Positions 53,141 through 64,000 of a stretch of 64,000 nt of DNA are shown one piece after another. Under the pieces are notes generated by a model that saw nothing but the letters and a program-made list of their open reading frames with translations, was not told the origin of the DNA and did not search any database. Source of the DNA: Pegea sp. RAD2-039. Lineage: Eukaryota > Chordata > Thaliacea > Salpida > Salpidae. The position numbers and the translations under genes are program-made. The stretch covers positions 868,001 to 932,000 of the forward strand of contig JAQGEQ010000363.1 of assembly GCA_034620365.1 (NCBI GenBank), in the 5' to 3' direction. Within the stretch, counting starts at the first letter, position 1, and every line of letters begins with the position of its first letter.

Positions 53141-56100
53141 ATGGAAACGACAGAACATTTAATGCATCCTGATCAACCTTCGCCTGCTCCTAGAAGACGG
53201 AAGATACGGAAGAATCAGGAGGAGAAGGGAATAGGAACCGGCTTGCACCTGCAACCTTTGGATTTAGAAAGTTTGTTACCTATCAAAGTATGTTTTGATA
53301 GATGAATATTAAAATTATTATATGCAATGTTTGTGGTTGGTTTTTAGATGTTCAAATTCCTATTCCTAAACCTCGCAAACAAAATCGCCAACAATTTGAA
53401 GGTTAGTTGCCTTTTTGAACCAATAATTTTGTTGTTATGTTTACTGACCTTTCATCATAAGCTCTTCAATTTAACCTTTTTATGAGTTGAATGTAAAAAT
53501 AAGATGATAGAAGCTTGTTGCTATTCAAGATTTTACTTAATAAAAAAAATTTAAATTTTTTCAATGAAAAATATTATAAAGTTTTTTATTTATGAAAATT
53601 GAAAATCTTTTTTTAATCTACTAATATTTAAACTTAGAATTTATATTTTTTATTTATTTATTGTTTTAGATATTTGAAGATATCTATAAACTATTTATTA
53701 TTAAAAGATAAATAATTGTTTAAACAAGTATAAAGATAAAACTTATTAAATTGTTCATCTAATAATTGTTCATCTTTTTTTCAGAATCCGTTAATAATAT
53801 CAAGAAGCCAGATCTTTCAAACTCGATCAGTGAGGTGGGTGATGATTTATTACTGATCTCAAAACCCCCTTTTTTCAAATTCATTTGTACTTTAGAAGCA
53901 AACAGATGAAGGCTACTTGAAAACAACTCCACAACATGAAAAAACATTTGATAAAGAATTCAAAGGTTTATTTTTTAATCAATTTTTTCTGTTCTTTTCA
54001 ACCAATTTGTTCATTTAATTTTTACTTTTCTCGTGCTCTAGTAATTTCCAGTAAAACATCATTTTCGTTGTATCTTCAAAAATGTTGTAAGCCTCCAGTT
54101 AAACATAATATCTGCATGAAACCAACCAAATTACAATCTTAACAAGCTTTTTATGCTTCAAAACTAACTAGTTGATTTTTTACAGATGCAAACAGTCATT
54201 CAACTGTAAACAGAGAATCAGTCGACAATCAATTACATAAATCCACCAAAATAAACCAACCCAAAGTTGAAAAAAAGCAAGAAAGCAATCAGCAACTTCA
54301 AGTAAAGTCATTTATGAAAAGAAATCTGTTGATGTGCAAGAACACTTTAACACAAACTGCACGAAAACTGAGTAACCCTCTGCAAGTGAATCGTAGCAAG
54401 GCTTCTAACACATCTGTCATTACTACAAAGCAAGACTGCCATACAGTAGCAGCTGCTTGTGCTAATAAGCGGCAGCAGACGCCGCCATTGAGTCAAGTAT
54501 CTAAACTTAGTTTGGAAATAAGTAAACTCATGAGCAAGTCACGTGATAAAAAGCTTGCAAATGTGAGTTATGAATCAATGTTGCTTGCATCAAAATGCTT
54601 TTTGCTTGATTTTATGATCACAAATGGGCATTAACATTACATTTGCATGAAAACAAATATTAACAAAAAGTAAAGAGTTAATTATTACAAGATTTAGTAA
54701 AAGTGGTGACCAATCATCTTTACATGTTGATCTGTAAATGATGAAATCTCATTTTTTCAGCATATTCAGCAACAAACAAAGTCTCCAGTACCACGTGACT
54801 CATCACGTGAGCGGTTTTTGGATAGAAATGCTAGTTGTAAGTTTCATTTCAATCAATTGTCATCATTGCAACTTCCATTTAGTATTTATCATTTTGATTA
54901 TTTTGTTGAAAGAAAGCTTCAAGTTGATTTTCTTTTGTTTTCAAGTCGATCAATTTTTTCGATTTCCTGTAACTAACTTTTAGAAATGAATTTTCAAAGT
55001 TGTTTTGTGGTTTTGATCGTTGTTTTAGCTTTGATCAAGTTCCTGTTCGATTATATTCAGTTTTTTTTCAATTTAAAACTTTTTGTTTTTTTTTAGTTCC
55101 TAAATTTTCAGTTTTATTTCAATTTGATTTAAAATAAGGAAAATATTGGTTGTAAACTTGAACTTCTTCATTCTTTGAGAGATTTTGACATCATTGAAAA
55201 AATCAATTTATTCACTTCAAACTTTCCACCGCTTCTTCACATTTTCATATTTTTCTTACTTCACTTTCAAATAGATGATAAAAAAGAAAAAAAACTGAAA
55301 TCAAACTCAACAAAACTGAAATGATATTTAGAAATTTTCCAAATACTTCGTTGTATTAAACCACAAATTTAATTTTTGCCTGAAGCAGTATTATCTCTTT
55401 ACTTTGTTGACTTTTGTAAAGACAGTTTGTTTATTTAATGCCACTTAAATATTGACATTAGCAAAGCATAACGACTTCAGTTCAGGCCAATAAAACTTGT
55501 TATCCTTTAATTTGTGCCACAATTTTCCATCCACTGTTTCAAACTTGACAAATTCATATTTGACATAAATTGTCGAAAACTCGTTTTCTGTCTGATAATT
55601 TGCAAATTATTTTCCAACTTCAAAAGCTTCATTTGAAAACTTGATATTTCCTCCCCTCTAAGCTTGAAATTTATGATTTTTTTATAATCTTTAACACTTT
55701 TTATCTGGTTTTATCTTGTAAGATAATTTGATGTTGATTTTTATTAAATTATATTTACTTTCTCACAAAATGTTGTTTGCAAAGCAAATCAAATCTTATT
55801 TCAATATTTGAGGTTTTTTAACAACTTTTAACTTCTGTTCAATTATTTGCTTATAAGGTAACAGCTTTCATGTTTACGTTTAACATTTACAAATCTTGTT
55901 TATGTTTTTTTAGTTTATAAACTTTTCGAAAATAAAAATGAATTTATTTTCTTTTTTTTTAGTTCAAAATATTAATTTTAAAAAGTGAAATTTTCATTCA
56001 AATGTTTTTAAATATTTACTAAAAGTTATCTTACTTTTAAAGATTATTGAAAAGATCTTTTCTAAATCTCTTATTTTGTGATTTATCTATCACGATTAAG

Positions 56101-59100
56101 ATTAAAGTAACTTGAACAAATTTTTCTTTACTTTTTCGCCACTATAATGCCCCGCCTAAAAGCAGAAAAAAAGAAAAAAGTTTTGAAAGTCTTGCAGAAA
56201 AATCTTTCTTACATTTACTCATGTTTTCAAGCAAGTAATTTACCAGTGAGAGAATAGTTGTGGATGAACGTGGAAGAAATTTAAATGCTAAATATGGTCA
56301 TAAAGTTTAGCTGAAAATATTTGAATTGCTTTTATTATCTATAGATCAAAATGTTGAGTTTTTTTGATCTTATGTTATACAGGTTGAGTAGTTAAGTACA
56401 TGTAGTTAGTGATTTATAATCAAACAGTTTTCAAGTGCTTGGAATTGATTGTTAAGGTCTTTAAACTTTTTCTTTTCAGTTTTCATATATTTCTAAAACT
56501 TTATTATTTCAGCTTATGTGATGATATAATCCTAATATTGAGTCAGTCTATTTTTATATTTCTTTTTGTGAATTATTCAAACATTTTAACAAATTTATTT
56601 TAACTTTAAACAGTTTTTATTTTATTCATTATTAGAATTTTAAAAATCTTTGAAAGAAAACAGTTTTCAATCTCACATCTGGATTTGTTTGTCTTCAAAT
56701 TTATATTTAGAATATTTATTTGAATATGTTGATGCTTTGTAAATGAACGTTGAAAGATTTATCTCTAGTAAACTAATATTATAAAAACTGATGGTTTTGT
56801 TATATTTATAGCTCTCTTTTATTAACAGATTTATAATAAAGCTTTTATATTTTCTAGTTTTTATTACTTTGATAATTTTGTGGATAAATTTTGTTTATTA
56901 AGTTCAATGTTTAGCTTCGAATGTTTATAAAAGTTAAAAGTAATTCTGCAATTTTAGTTTATTTCCAAATTTTATAGTTTTTATATTTAAATTTAATTAT
57001 TGTAATAAAACTTTTTTCGTTTCTTATTTAAGTTTGTTAAAAATTATTTACTAAAAAATTGTTCAATATTTTTATTATTTATTTTTTTGAACTTGATAAT
57101 TATTTTTGAATCATTTTATTTCGAGGCCATTTTTGATAAAAGCCATTTTGTGTTTTGCAGGTCTTGTGAAAGTAGAGAGTTCTTGCAAATCTAAACTAAG
57201 ACATCATCAAGTCTCTGCTTCGTTTACTGCTGCTGATTTGATCAAACCTAAACTTCAACCCCAAAATACTTTGTTCAAAAGACCTAAAGATTTTATTAAA
57301 CAAGTTGAGAAGAGTGAAGAAGATACAAAATCCAGCCTCAGCAGATCCGATTCTGTTGAATACAAGGGATCACCTTTCATTTATCCTTCTAAACCAAAGA
57401 CTCCTCTCATAGACTTTCAGTCAAATCGGAAAATAACTTCACTTCGTTTAATTGGACTTCTGCTGAGTGATAAATTAGCTGATGAAAAAGAAGTTGTTAA
57501 AGACTCAATTAAAGATTTGAAAGATAAGGTATCTGAAGATCAAAGTAGTCTTCGTCCTCCTGGAGCTTATAGAAAGTTTTTGAGTAATTCAATCTTACCG
57601 AGTGAGTCTTTATTGAAAACAAGTGATTTGAACAAAATTGTTCAAGAATCTACTGAAAAAAGTGAATCGAAATCTATTGAAGTAGCTGAGTCAGCAGAAG
57701 AAGAATCTAATTTACAAATTGCTGATTTAAAAGATTCTGATAAAATATTTGAACAATCTCAATCAACTGAAGAATCTCTTAAAAAGGTCGAGTCACAATC
57801 AAGTGAAGCAAATTCATCTGCTGAAGAATCTGAGTTACTTGTAGAAGATTCCACCCCAGTAGTAGAGGAATCAGTAAACCAACTAGCTTTAGATTCATCT
57901 GAAACCTTCAAAGAACCTATTTCAGTGGAATTGAAACCAAATCAGCGTGTCCGTGAATCACTCTCTGACAGTGAAGTTCTTACAATCATGAATTCATCTT
58001 TAAAAGTATCAACAAAACAAGCAGAGACCTCTCTATCAGCATTCATCTCAAATCATGAAACTAACTCCGTAAGATGAAGATCATTTTATGCGAATCTTTC
58101 AACTGATCTTTTTATCTTTTTAGTGTACCACATCTAAGTCTAGTTTTGTGGACATGTTTTCTTGCCCGATTTCACCAGGTTTGTTTTTCAACTATTTTTT
58201 TGTTACATCTCTAATTGAATAAAATTGTATTCAGCTAAAACTGAAACGGAAGTTACTAAAGATGACATCAAAGTTGATGTAACATCCACGAGAAGAAGAA
58301 GAAGAAACAGACGCGCTTTGAAAGAAGAAGAAGATCAAAAGATGACAAACCCATCAGTAGTCTCAGACTTGAAACAGTTGGAAGAGAAAGAGAATTTTGA
58401 AGGTTGAATTTTGAGTAGATGTAGCTCACTTACAGATTAATTGAAAACTGTTTTTGTATGTTTAGGATCTCAATATTTGATTTCCAACTTTAATTTGAAG
58501 AAGTCTTCTGATGGTTTGTTCATTTCTACATCAAAAATCTTCTTTTTGAATCTTAAATTTTATTGCAGAAGACAAAAATAAAGATTCAACTGATGACGTC
58601 ATACAAGAAGATCACTCTGTAGTTACTGATGACGTTATACAAGAAGATGACGTTGTAGTTACTGATGACGTTATACAAGAAGATCACTCTGTAGTTACTG
58701 ATGACGTCATACAAGAAGATGTAGTTACTGATGACGTCATACAAGAAGATAGTAGTTACTGATGACGTCATACAAGAAGATGACGTTGTAGTTACTGATG
58801 ACGTTATACAAGAAGATCACTCTGTAGTTACTGATGACGTCATACAAGATGAAGTTATAGTTATTGATGACGTCATACAAGACGATGGCGTTGTAGTTAC
58901 TGATGACGTCATACAAGAAGATGACTTTGTAGTTACTGATGACGTCATACAAGAAGATGAAGTTGTAGTTACTGATGACGTCACACCAACTAATGGTGGC
59001 ACTCAAGCTGTTGTTACCGTTAAAGCTACTAGTGACGTCACGCCAGTTATTAGTATAACTTCTACAAATGACGTCACTGTGACTGATGACGTCACTGACA

Positions 59101-61916
59101 AGCCGATCAAAAAGTGTGAAGTGAGAAAATGGCTTCAATATTTTACGGCTTCAAATCTTCACTTTGAAATTTGTTACAGACAAAAAAATCACAATCAGAA
59201 AACTTCTGTCTCGAAAGATTAGATGAATATGATGATATTGAGTTCCTGAAAGAGATGGTGAGAAGATGATCTGTGTGATCTTTTTCTAACTTCATTTATT
59301 ATTAGGTTTTTGATAAAAACAATTCTTATGAAGATCGAAAGAAGATCCGGAAAGCTATTCGTTTGTTGAAAGCGAAAAAAGGTAAAAAATTTTCGAAATT
59401 TCGAATTTTATCCAACAAATTACTTTTAATAGCAGGAACAACTACATCTTCATCTTCTGCATCTTCATCTGCTGCATCTTTATCATCTACTAAATCTTCA
59501 TCTTCTGCCTTGCCTCGTAGTTATCAGAGCAAATCAAAGACTTCTTCAAATCAATTTGAGAAGAAAACTCCGGCTGCAACCAAGTAAGATCTTGCAGAAG
59601 AGTTTCAGGACTTTTTTATATTGATCTTTCTTCAGGGCGACTTCATCTTCTAATCTCTCATCTTACAGCAGAAGATCTCCTTTAGGTTGGCTTCATCATC
59701 AATTTTCTAAATTTAAATTTTTGTTTATGTATTTTTACTGTCACCATCTCTATTATCAAATTCACTTTTATTTTTTACTGAAATTTATTTATAGTAAAAT
59801 AGTTGATGATTCAGTTTGTTAAATAATTAAACAATTTAATTGAAAGACACGGACATCTCACAATAATCTATTTTCGTTGGTGACCATCAATTCGAACTTG
59901 ACAAATTATATGATTAACTTCTTGCTTTAATTTAATCTCAACCTCTTGATATTGACTATTTCAATTTACAAATTATCTACCAACTTCACCTTTATGAAGA
60001 AAGAAGTTTTTGTTTCTTTGTTTGTTTATTAGCAAAGTTTTGAAAGGTTCTTTTATTCATTAATTTATCCAAGCTTTTATATTTGCGCCCTGTTAAAGAT
60101 GACGTCAGCTCTGATAGGTGATAGATGTGTAAGCTTTATAAATAAACTGAAGTTATAAAGGTGACTGAATCGGTTAGTCGGTCGGTTGGTTGGTTGTGAT
60201 GCTGATGTGTTTTATTGTCGACTTTTTGTTATTTATCAGTTTTTAAATCTCATTTTTGATTATTTATTAGATCAAGTAAGAAAAGAAGTAGTTAGAAAAA
60301 GTGAAAGTTCGAAGAAGTCTTCAATGTCTTCTGTCAGACCTAAAAAGGTAAGATGATAGTAAAGATTTGATCTTTTGCTAAATGATCTTCTAGATTGGAA
60401 GTATTTTTGATCGAGAAGAAGTTGAGCAGAAGAAGACAGGGCCAAGTGCTTTACAGCGTTTACAAGCTGAGAAGAAGAAGGAGTTATCCCGGATTAAATC
60501 CTCACCTTCCTCTGCATCTCGTGATGCTAGAAACAAATTTGTAGCGAAACTGGAAGGTGATAAGTAAGTAGCTGGTCTCCTAGTTGAAATAGATCCAAGT
60601 AATTTTGTTGTAGGAAGATTGTAAGGACACCTTCTGCGATTGTTCCCGGAGCTAACAACATCAAACAGCGATTGCTTCGATGGGCGACTGTCAAAACATC
60701 TCGATATCCGGTTTGTTTCCATCTAATTTTTGATGATAATAATTTAACTTTTTTTCAAATTATTTTTTTGATTAAATAAAATTGTGTTTAGAACTGATTC
60801 AGTTTTCTTTCAGCACGTGAACGTCACCAACTACTCGTCTAGTTGGGCTGATGGTATGGCCTTCTGTGCTCTAGTCCATGCCTACTTTCCTGAAGCATTT
60901 GACTTCTCAGAACTTGATCCAAGTAACCGGGCTCATAACTTTGAGTTAGCCTTCAATACAGCTGAGTAAGTTTTCAAATTGATAAAATCATCAAATGCTT
61001 CATTCATATCATTCATTGCTATTGACAACTCAAACAGGAAAGTGGCTTCAGTTGCTCAATTACTAGATGTTGAGGACATGTTGACTGATGTCCCTGATTG
61101 GAAGTGTGTCTATACTTATCTGACAGAGCTCTATAAAGGACTTGTTGAAAATAATTCGTCATCAAAATAACTTTTTTTTCTCCAATTTTTTATTCCTCAC
61201 TTTTTCAGCCTTTTTGTTGTCATTCTTTTCTCACCTATAACTCTTGAAATCTTCTTATTTGTAAATGTCTTTACCTAATATTCAAGTGATCATGGCTTTG
61301 TTGCCACAGGAGTTGGCCATTTTTAAACTTTCTATTAAATATAGTTAAGTGACCAGATAACTTGCTTTTAATTGGGGTAGTCAAGAAAGCCATCAACATT
61401 TCATTGAAATACGTTTTGCAGTTTTTTTTCTTTTATCATCTCTTGTGGTCTTAAAATTCCATTTTCATTTGCATGACCGTCTATAATGAAATTATAAAAA
61501 AATAAAATTGCAAATTTGTCATCGATTTGTATTCATATTCAAAAATAATAAAAAATATTTACAAATTATCATCAACACTATCAAAAGTTCAATTCTCTCA
61601 AAAATTAAAAACAAAATTTTGCTTGTAAATTCTTCATGTTAAATAAAGCTTCACAAAGAAATCCCTCCTTTCATCTGAAGAACTTTCTCTTTGTAGAAGA
61701 TTAGCTGACGCTTATCCTCTACTGGAAGTTTCTGATATGATTTTGATGGGTGATAAACCTGACTCTAAATGCATTTTCACTTACGTTCAATCTCTGTATA
61801 AGAAGTTTAAAGCTTTTGAAGAAAGTAAAAAAGAAGAGAACAAGCCTAAAGAAGAAAAAACTGAAAAGAGACCTCCACCTGAAAAAACCATCGTTAAAGA
61901 GTCTGATCTGCTTTAA
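53141..61916 (+). CDS. SMTN: smoothelin (CH-domain actin-associated protein)
   Basis: Large spliced gene. The 5' exons (from 53141) encode low-complexity Lys/Ser/Gln-rich sequence; the join of the first two is uncertain. A 900-nt exon (57161-58074) is Ser/Glu-rich. After the repeat exon come exons 59180-59257, 59306-59381, 59436-59583, 59636-59685, 60271-60347, 60394-60563, 60614-60710 and 60814-60965, all phase-consistent. Residues D-D-I-E-F-L-K-E-M and Y-E-D-R-K-K-I-R-K-A-I-R form the smoothelin helical domain. I-K-Q-R-L-L-R-W and N-Y-S-S-S-W-A-D-G-M-A-F-C-A-L-V-H are the type-2 calponin-homology domain (human N-F-S-S-S-W-S-D-G-M-A-F-C-A-L-V-H). Two alternative last exons finish it. Smoothelins associate with actin in contractile cells. 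The repeat exon has an apparent one-base frame break (see the repeat entry). Confidence 0.9.
58594..58986 (+). repeat. coding minisatellite, 36-nt unit (TDDVIQED...)
   Basis: About ten tandem units, mostly 36 nt, encoding T-D-D-V-I-Q-E-D plus four variable residues (H-S-V-V, D-V-V-V, D-F-V-V). One unit is shortened and others vary. Almost every unit carries GATGACGTCATACAAGA, so the array holds a series of TGACGTCA or TGACGTTA sites. It is part of a smoothelin exon (58568-59120), acidic in the protein. Near 58750 one unit reads GAAGATAGTAGTTACTGA where the others read GAAGATGTAGTTACTGA. The extra A shifts the frame to a stop, while the downstream units are open in the frame that would follow without it. 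This is a polymorphism, an assembly error or a real null allele. Confidence 0.85.
60098..60200 (+). promoter_or_regulatory. candidate internal smoothelin promoter
   Basis: Inside the 585-nt intron 59686-60270 lie a perfect CRE palindrome TGACGTCA (60100-60107) and, about 30 nt on, TATAAATA (60137-60144), followed by a GC-richer stretch with GTTAGTCGGTCGGTTGG-type repeats. The next exon (60271-60347) has an in-frame ATG giving M-S-S-V-R-P-K-K, so a transcript from here would encode mainly the CH-domain part. Vertebrate SMTN makes its short isoform A from an intragenic promoter; equivalence is inference. Confidence 0.45.
61038..61170 (+). CDS. SMTN: smoothelin alternative last exon 1 (SMTN CH end, PDWKC type)
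   Basis: After exon 60814-60965 (donor phase 2) this exon completes the CH domain with L-L-D-V-E-D-M-L and P-D-W-K-C-V-Y-T-Y-L-T-E-L-Y and ends in TAA. The same motifs (L-L-D-x-E-D-M and P-D-W-K-C-V-Y-T-Y-I-Q-E-F-Y) occur in one human smoothelin C-terminus. It is mutually exclusive with 61700-61916 because it carries its own stop. Confidence 0.85.
61700..61916 (+). CDS. SMTN: smoothelin alternative last exon 2 (SMTN CH end, PDSKC type)
   Basis: An alternative completion of the CH domain: L-L-E-V-S-D-M-I-L-M-G-D-K-P-D-S-K-C, then [10 protein letters not shown] and a Lys/Glu-rich tail ending D-L-L. Human smoothelin has the matching alternative [20 protein letters not shown]. The acceptor must be TTGTAGAAG at 61699; using the AG three bases earlier would read a stop, so the NAGNAG-like site decides the frame. 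Confidence 0.85.
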
Positions 61917-63686
61917 AGTCTAAGAAACTTTATTTTGTAAATTTTTAACATTTACTTTTGTTGATCCTAAACAATAAATTGTTTTATTTTTTATTTCTAG
62001 CTGAGTTGATATGTAAAACAGCTGGTCAACTTTCTTTTCAGCTTGTATAGATTACAAATAATATTTCTAATAGAAAACAAGATTATATTGAAATCTTTTA
62101 AATTGATTTACTATCTTTTAGACATTTTAATCAGATGTACCGTTACCAATTGATTTTTAATTTCATGATAAATCGGTTGTAAACAGAAATATCATTTTCT
62201 TAATCATACAAATCAAAATCTAGAATAATTTATATTATTTATTTGATTATTTTATATCGTCAATCAATTGTTACATGTAAGAAAAGTTAGAAGATAACAT
62301 TTGGTTAAAATCTTAAGAGTTAAACGTTTCATTTAAAATGCTTTTTTACATAAAGTGTCAGACTTTCATAAAACTAAATTGGTTTATGTGTATACGCAGA
62401 CAATAAATTGAATATTGTAATTAAGTTATTTCAATTTAAGAAGTTAATTTCATTGACTATGTGTCTTGATTGTTGATGTCATCAGTTTTTTTATACTTAT
62501 TGTTTATTTCAATACTCAGCATATAAATCAAATTATGTTTTTACTCCTGAATTAAACTCAAACTTTAGTTCAATTTTATTTTAAGAGTTTGTATTCAAAA
62601 AACTTTAACCTTATTTGTAGACAACAAAGTTGTCTTTTTCATCGTTTATTCATTTATATGATTAATGTCAAAAATATGTCTTCTGTAAATTTTTGTCTGG
62701 TTACTAATATTTCAAAAGAAGTTTAGTCACACAAAAACATTACTAAGAGATAACAAAACAAATTTTAAAAAGATTTTATTAAATAATTTTAATTGAATAA
62801 ATGTTCATATACAAAGTTTCACAATGTTATATACTGTTTAGTTAAGTTAATAACTTGTTCAGTAGAAATATTTTGAACTAATTTTATTTGTAAAATGTTA
62901 ACTAAAGTTGTACAAAGTTTTAAGCTTATAGTTAAAAGTAATATTTTACTAACAGCTTTATTGATTATATTGTTTGAGACATGCTAATATCTTATCTGAC
63001 GAGCTTGTTATAGATAAACAAAAACATTTTAAGTTCTTTGTATTACGTAGTAACAAATACTGAAAATAACTATAATAACCAATTTTCAAAGCTTTATAGG
63101 AACTAGACATTAAAAATACAAATTCAAACAAGATATTAATTTTAGGTTTAATCTTATCACTTTGGGTTTCATAAAACTTATTCAAAATTAGAAATAAAAA
63201 TCTCCTTTACGCGACCTAGTGGTAAGAAATATTGTATCAATATCGTAGAAAGTAAACATTTCAAAATATAATCTTTTAGTCATTCAAGATATAAAAATAA
63301 AAAAAGCATAGATACTACCGTTTTAGTAAGTACTTTGCTGTGTACGTTATAAGCAAGTGTGTCTTCAGCAGCTTTAACTATTAAGCAAAATATTTTTATG
63401 TGAGTTTTCATTAATTTGCTGCTGTTGCCAAAGATTTTTACAAGTTAAGGTGCCTAGTTTATCTATTTTATTTTCATTAGATTTTTATTCTTTACACGAG
63501 ATTGAAATCGGTGTTGCTAGTTTTCTGGTACAACTAGCTGAGTAGACACAGCAAGTTATTTACTAAAAGTTGTATAGTTAAAAATATAAAAGAAATCAAA
63601 TTGAAATCTCTACTTTAAAAAATTTTGAAAACTATTATTAAAGTGGTTTAAAAATCACAGTGCTAAACATTAAACGAATTTTGAAT
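61917..63686. other. convergent intergenic region smoothelin / GPCR
   Basis: AT-rich 3' flank with AATAAA signals close after 61916. No coding exon or RNA gene recognised. Confidence 0.4.
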
Positions 63687-63927
63687 TCAACGAGTCATTA
63701 AATCTAAATCAGATTGAATTTCTAATATTTTTCTTTTTCTTCTTTGCTTGTTCCATATTAAAGAAGTTATTAAAAGCTGAGAAAACTGCTTGCTCCTTAC
63801 ACTATAGATGATGCAATTGAAAAATGAATTTGACAAGAACATCCTTGTTGCTAGGAACAAATATGTTGTATATGCGTTCATGTGATCTTCTGAATAGCTA
63901 TCTGGTCTTCCTTTTGGATCAGTAGAA
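63687..63927 (-). CDS. class A (rhodopsin-like) GPCR, last exon only
   Basis: A 3'-terminal exon behind a TTTACTTTTAG acceptor; the gene begins beyond the right edge. The exon encodes an extracellular loop, then TM7 with A-Y-T-T-Y-L-F-L-A and N-S-F-F-N-C-I-I-Y, the counterpart of the N-P-x-x-Y region with Cys in place of Pro. Then comes S-V-R-S-K-Q-F (helix 8) and a short basic cytoplasmic tail ending M-T-R. Such receptors signal through G proteins at the plasma membrane. The ligand class cannot be told from this exon. Confidence 0.7.
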
Positions 63928-64000
63928 CTAAAAGTAAAAAAAATAACTTTTCCTCACTCGAAAAACTTGTATTAAAAGTTGTTTATTTTTTATAACCGAT

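Noticed and set aside
53936-54142. Open frame inside the 5' part of smoothelin
   Set aside because: Runs through an intron between two phase-matched exons; no independent support.
58737-59138. Long minus-strand frames across the smoothelin repeat
   Set aside because: Antisense shadow of the tandem coding repeat; periodic 36-nt units keep several frames open.

Overview
The window is AT-rich animal nuclear DNA with spliced protein-coding genes. Introns are often minimal (about 46-57 nt in the first metalloprotease gene), splice sites are GT-AG, and there are no bacterial features. The gene set (EMC6, USF, SLC22, MMP, YIPF3, IPPK, CLASRP, smoothelin, a class A GPCR) is metazoan. Smoothelin with two alternative CH-domain terminal exons, as in vertebrates, together with compact introns, makes an invertebrate chordate such as a tunicate plausible. 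That placement is inference.

Layout. 1-6.4 kb: AT-rich intergenic DNA with a small gag-only LTR-type fossil (3.33-4.45 kb) and one copy of a dispersed repeat. 6.45-6.8 kb: EMC6 (-). 11.2-13.7 kb: USF-type bHLH-zipper factor (+). 15.2-18.6 kb: SLC22 transporter (-), converging on USF. 21.2-25.1 kb: MMP19/28-like metalloprotease A (+). 25.4-28.1 kb: a gene on the - strand that appears to join an MJ1316 RNA-end-recognition domain to a KptA/Tpt1 tRNA 2'-phosphotransferase. 30.7-33.6 kb: metalloprotease B (+), a paralogue of A with 10 of 14 coding exons of identical length. 34.8-36.6 kb: YIPF3 (-). 40.0-40.6 kb: a two-exon gene I do not recognise (+). 44.15-45.4 kb: IPPK (+), intronless CDS. 47.4-50.5 kb: CLASRP (+), 13 coding exons. 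53.1-61.9 kb: smoothelin (+), with a coding minisatellite, a candidate internal promoter and two alternative last exons. 63.7-63.9 kb: last exon of a rhodopsin-like GPCR (-), continuing off the right edge.

I reassembled the spliced genes by hand from splice sites and reading phase. Totals divide by three for USF (296 aa), SLC22 (583 aa), MMP A (567 aa), MMP B (571 aa), the KptA fusion (493 aa in the preferred model) and CLASRP (531 aa).

Most notable: the MJ1316-KptA fusion, which would couple recognition of an RNA end to removal of a 2'-phosphate. Next are the smoothelin locus (two CH ends, internal promoter, 36-nt repeat exon with an apparent one-base frame break) and the strong over-representation of the palindrome TGACGTCA in short introns and in the smoothelin repeat. 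The genes do not form one pathway; the window is an ordinary gene neighbourhood apart from the duplicated MMP pair around the RNA-repair gene.
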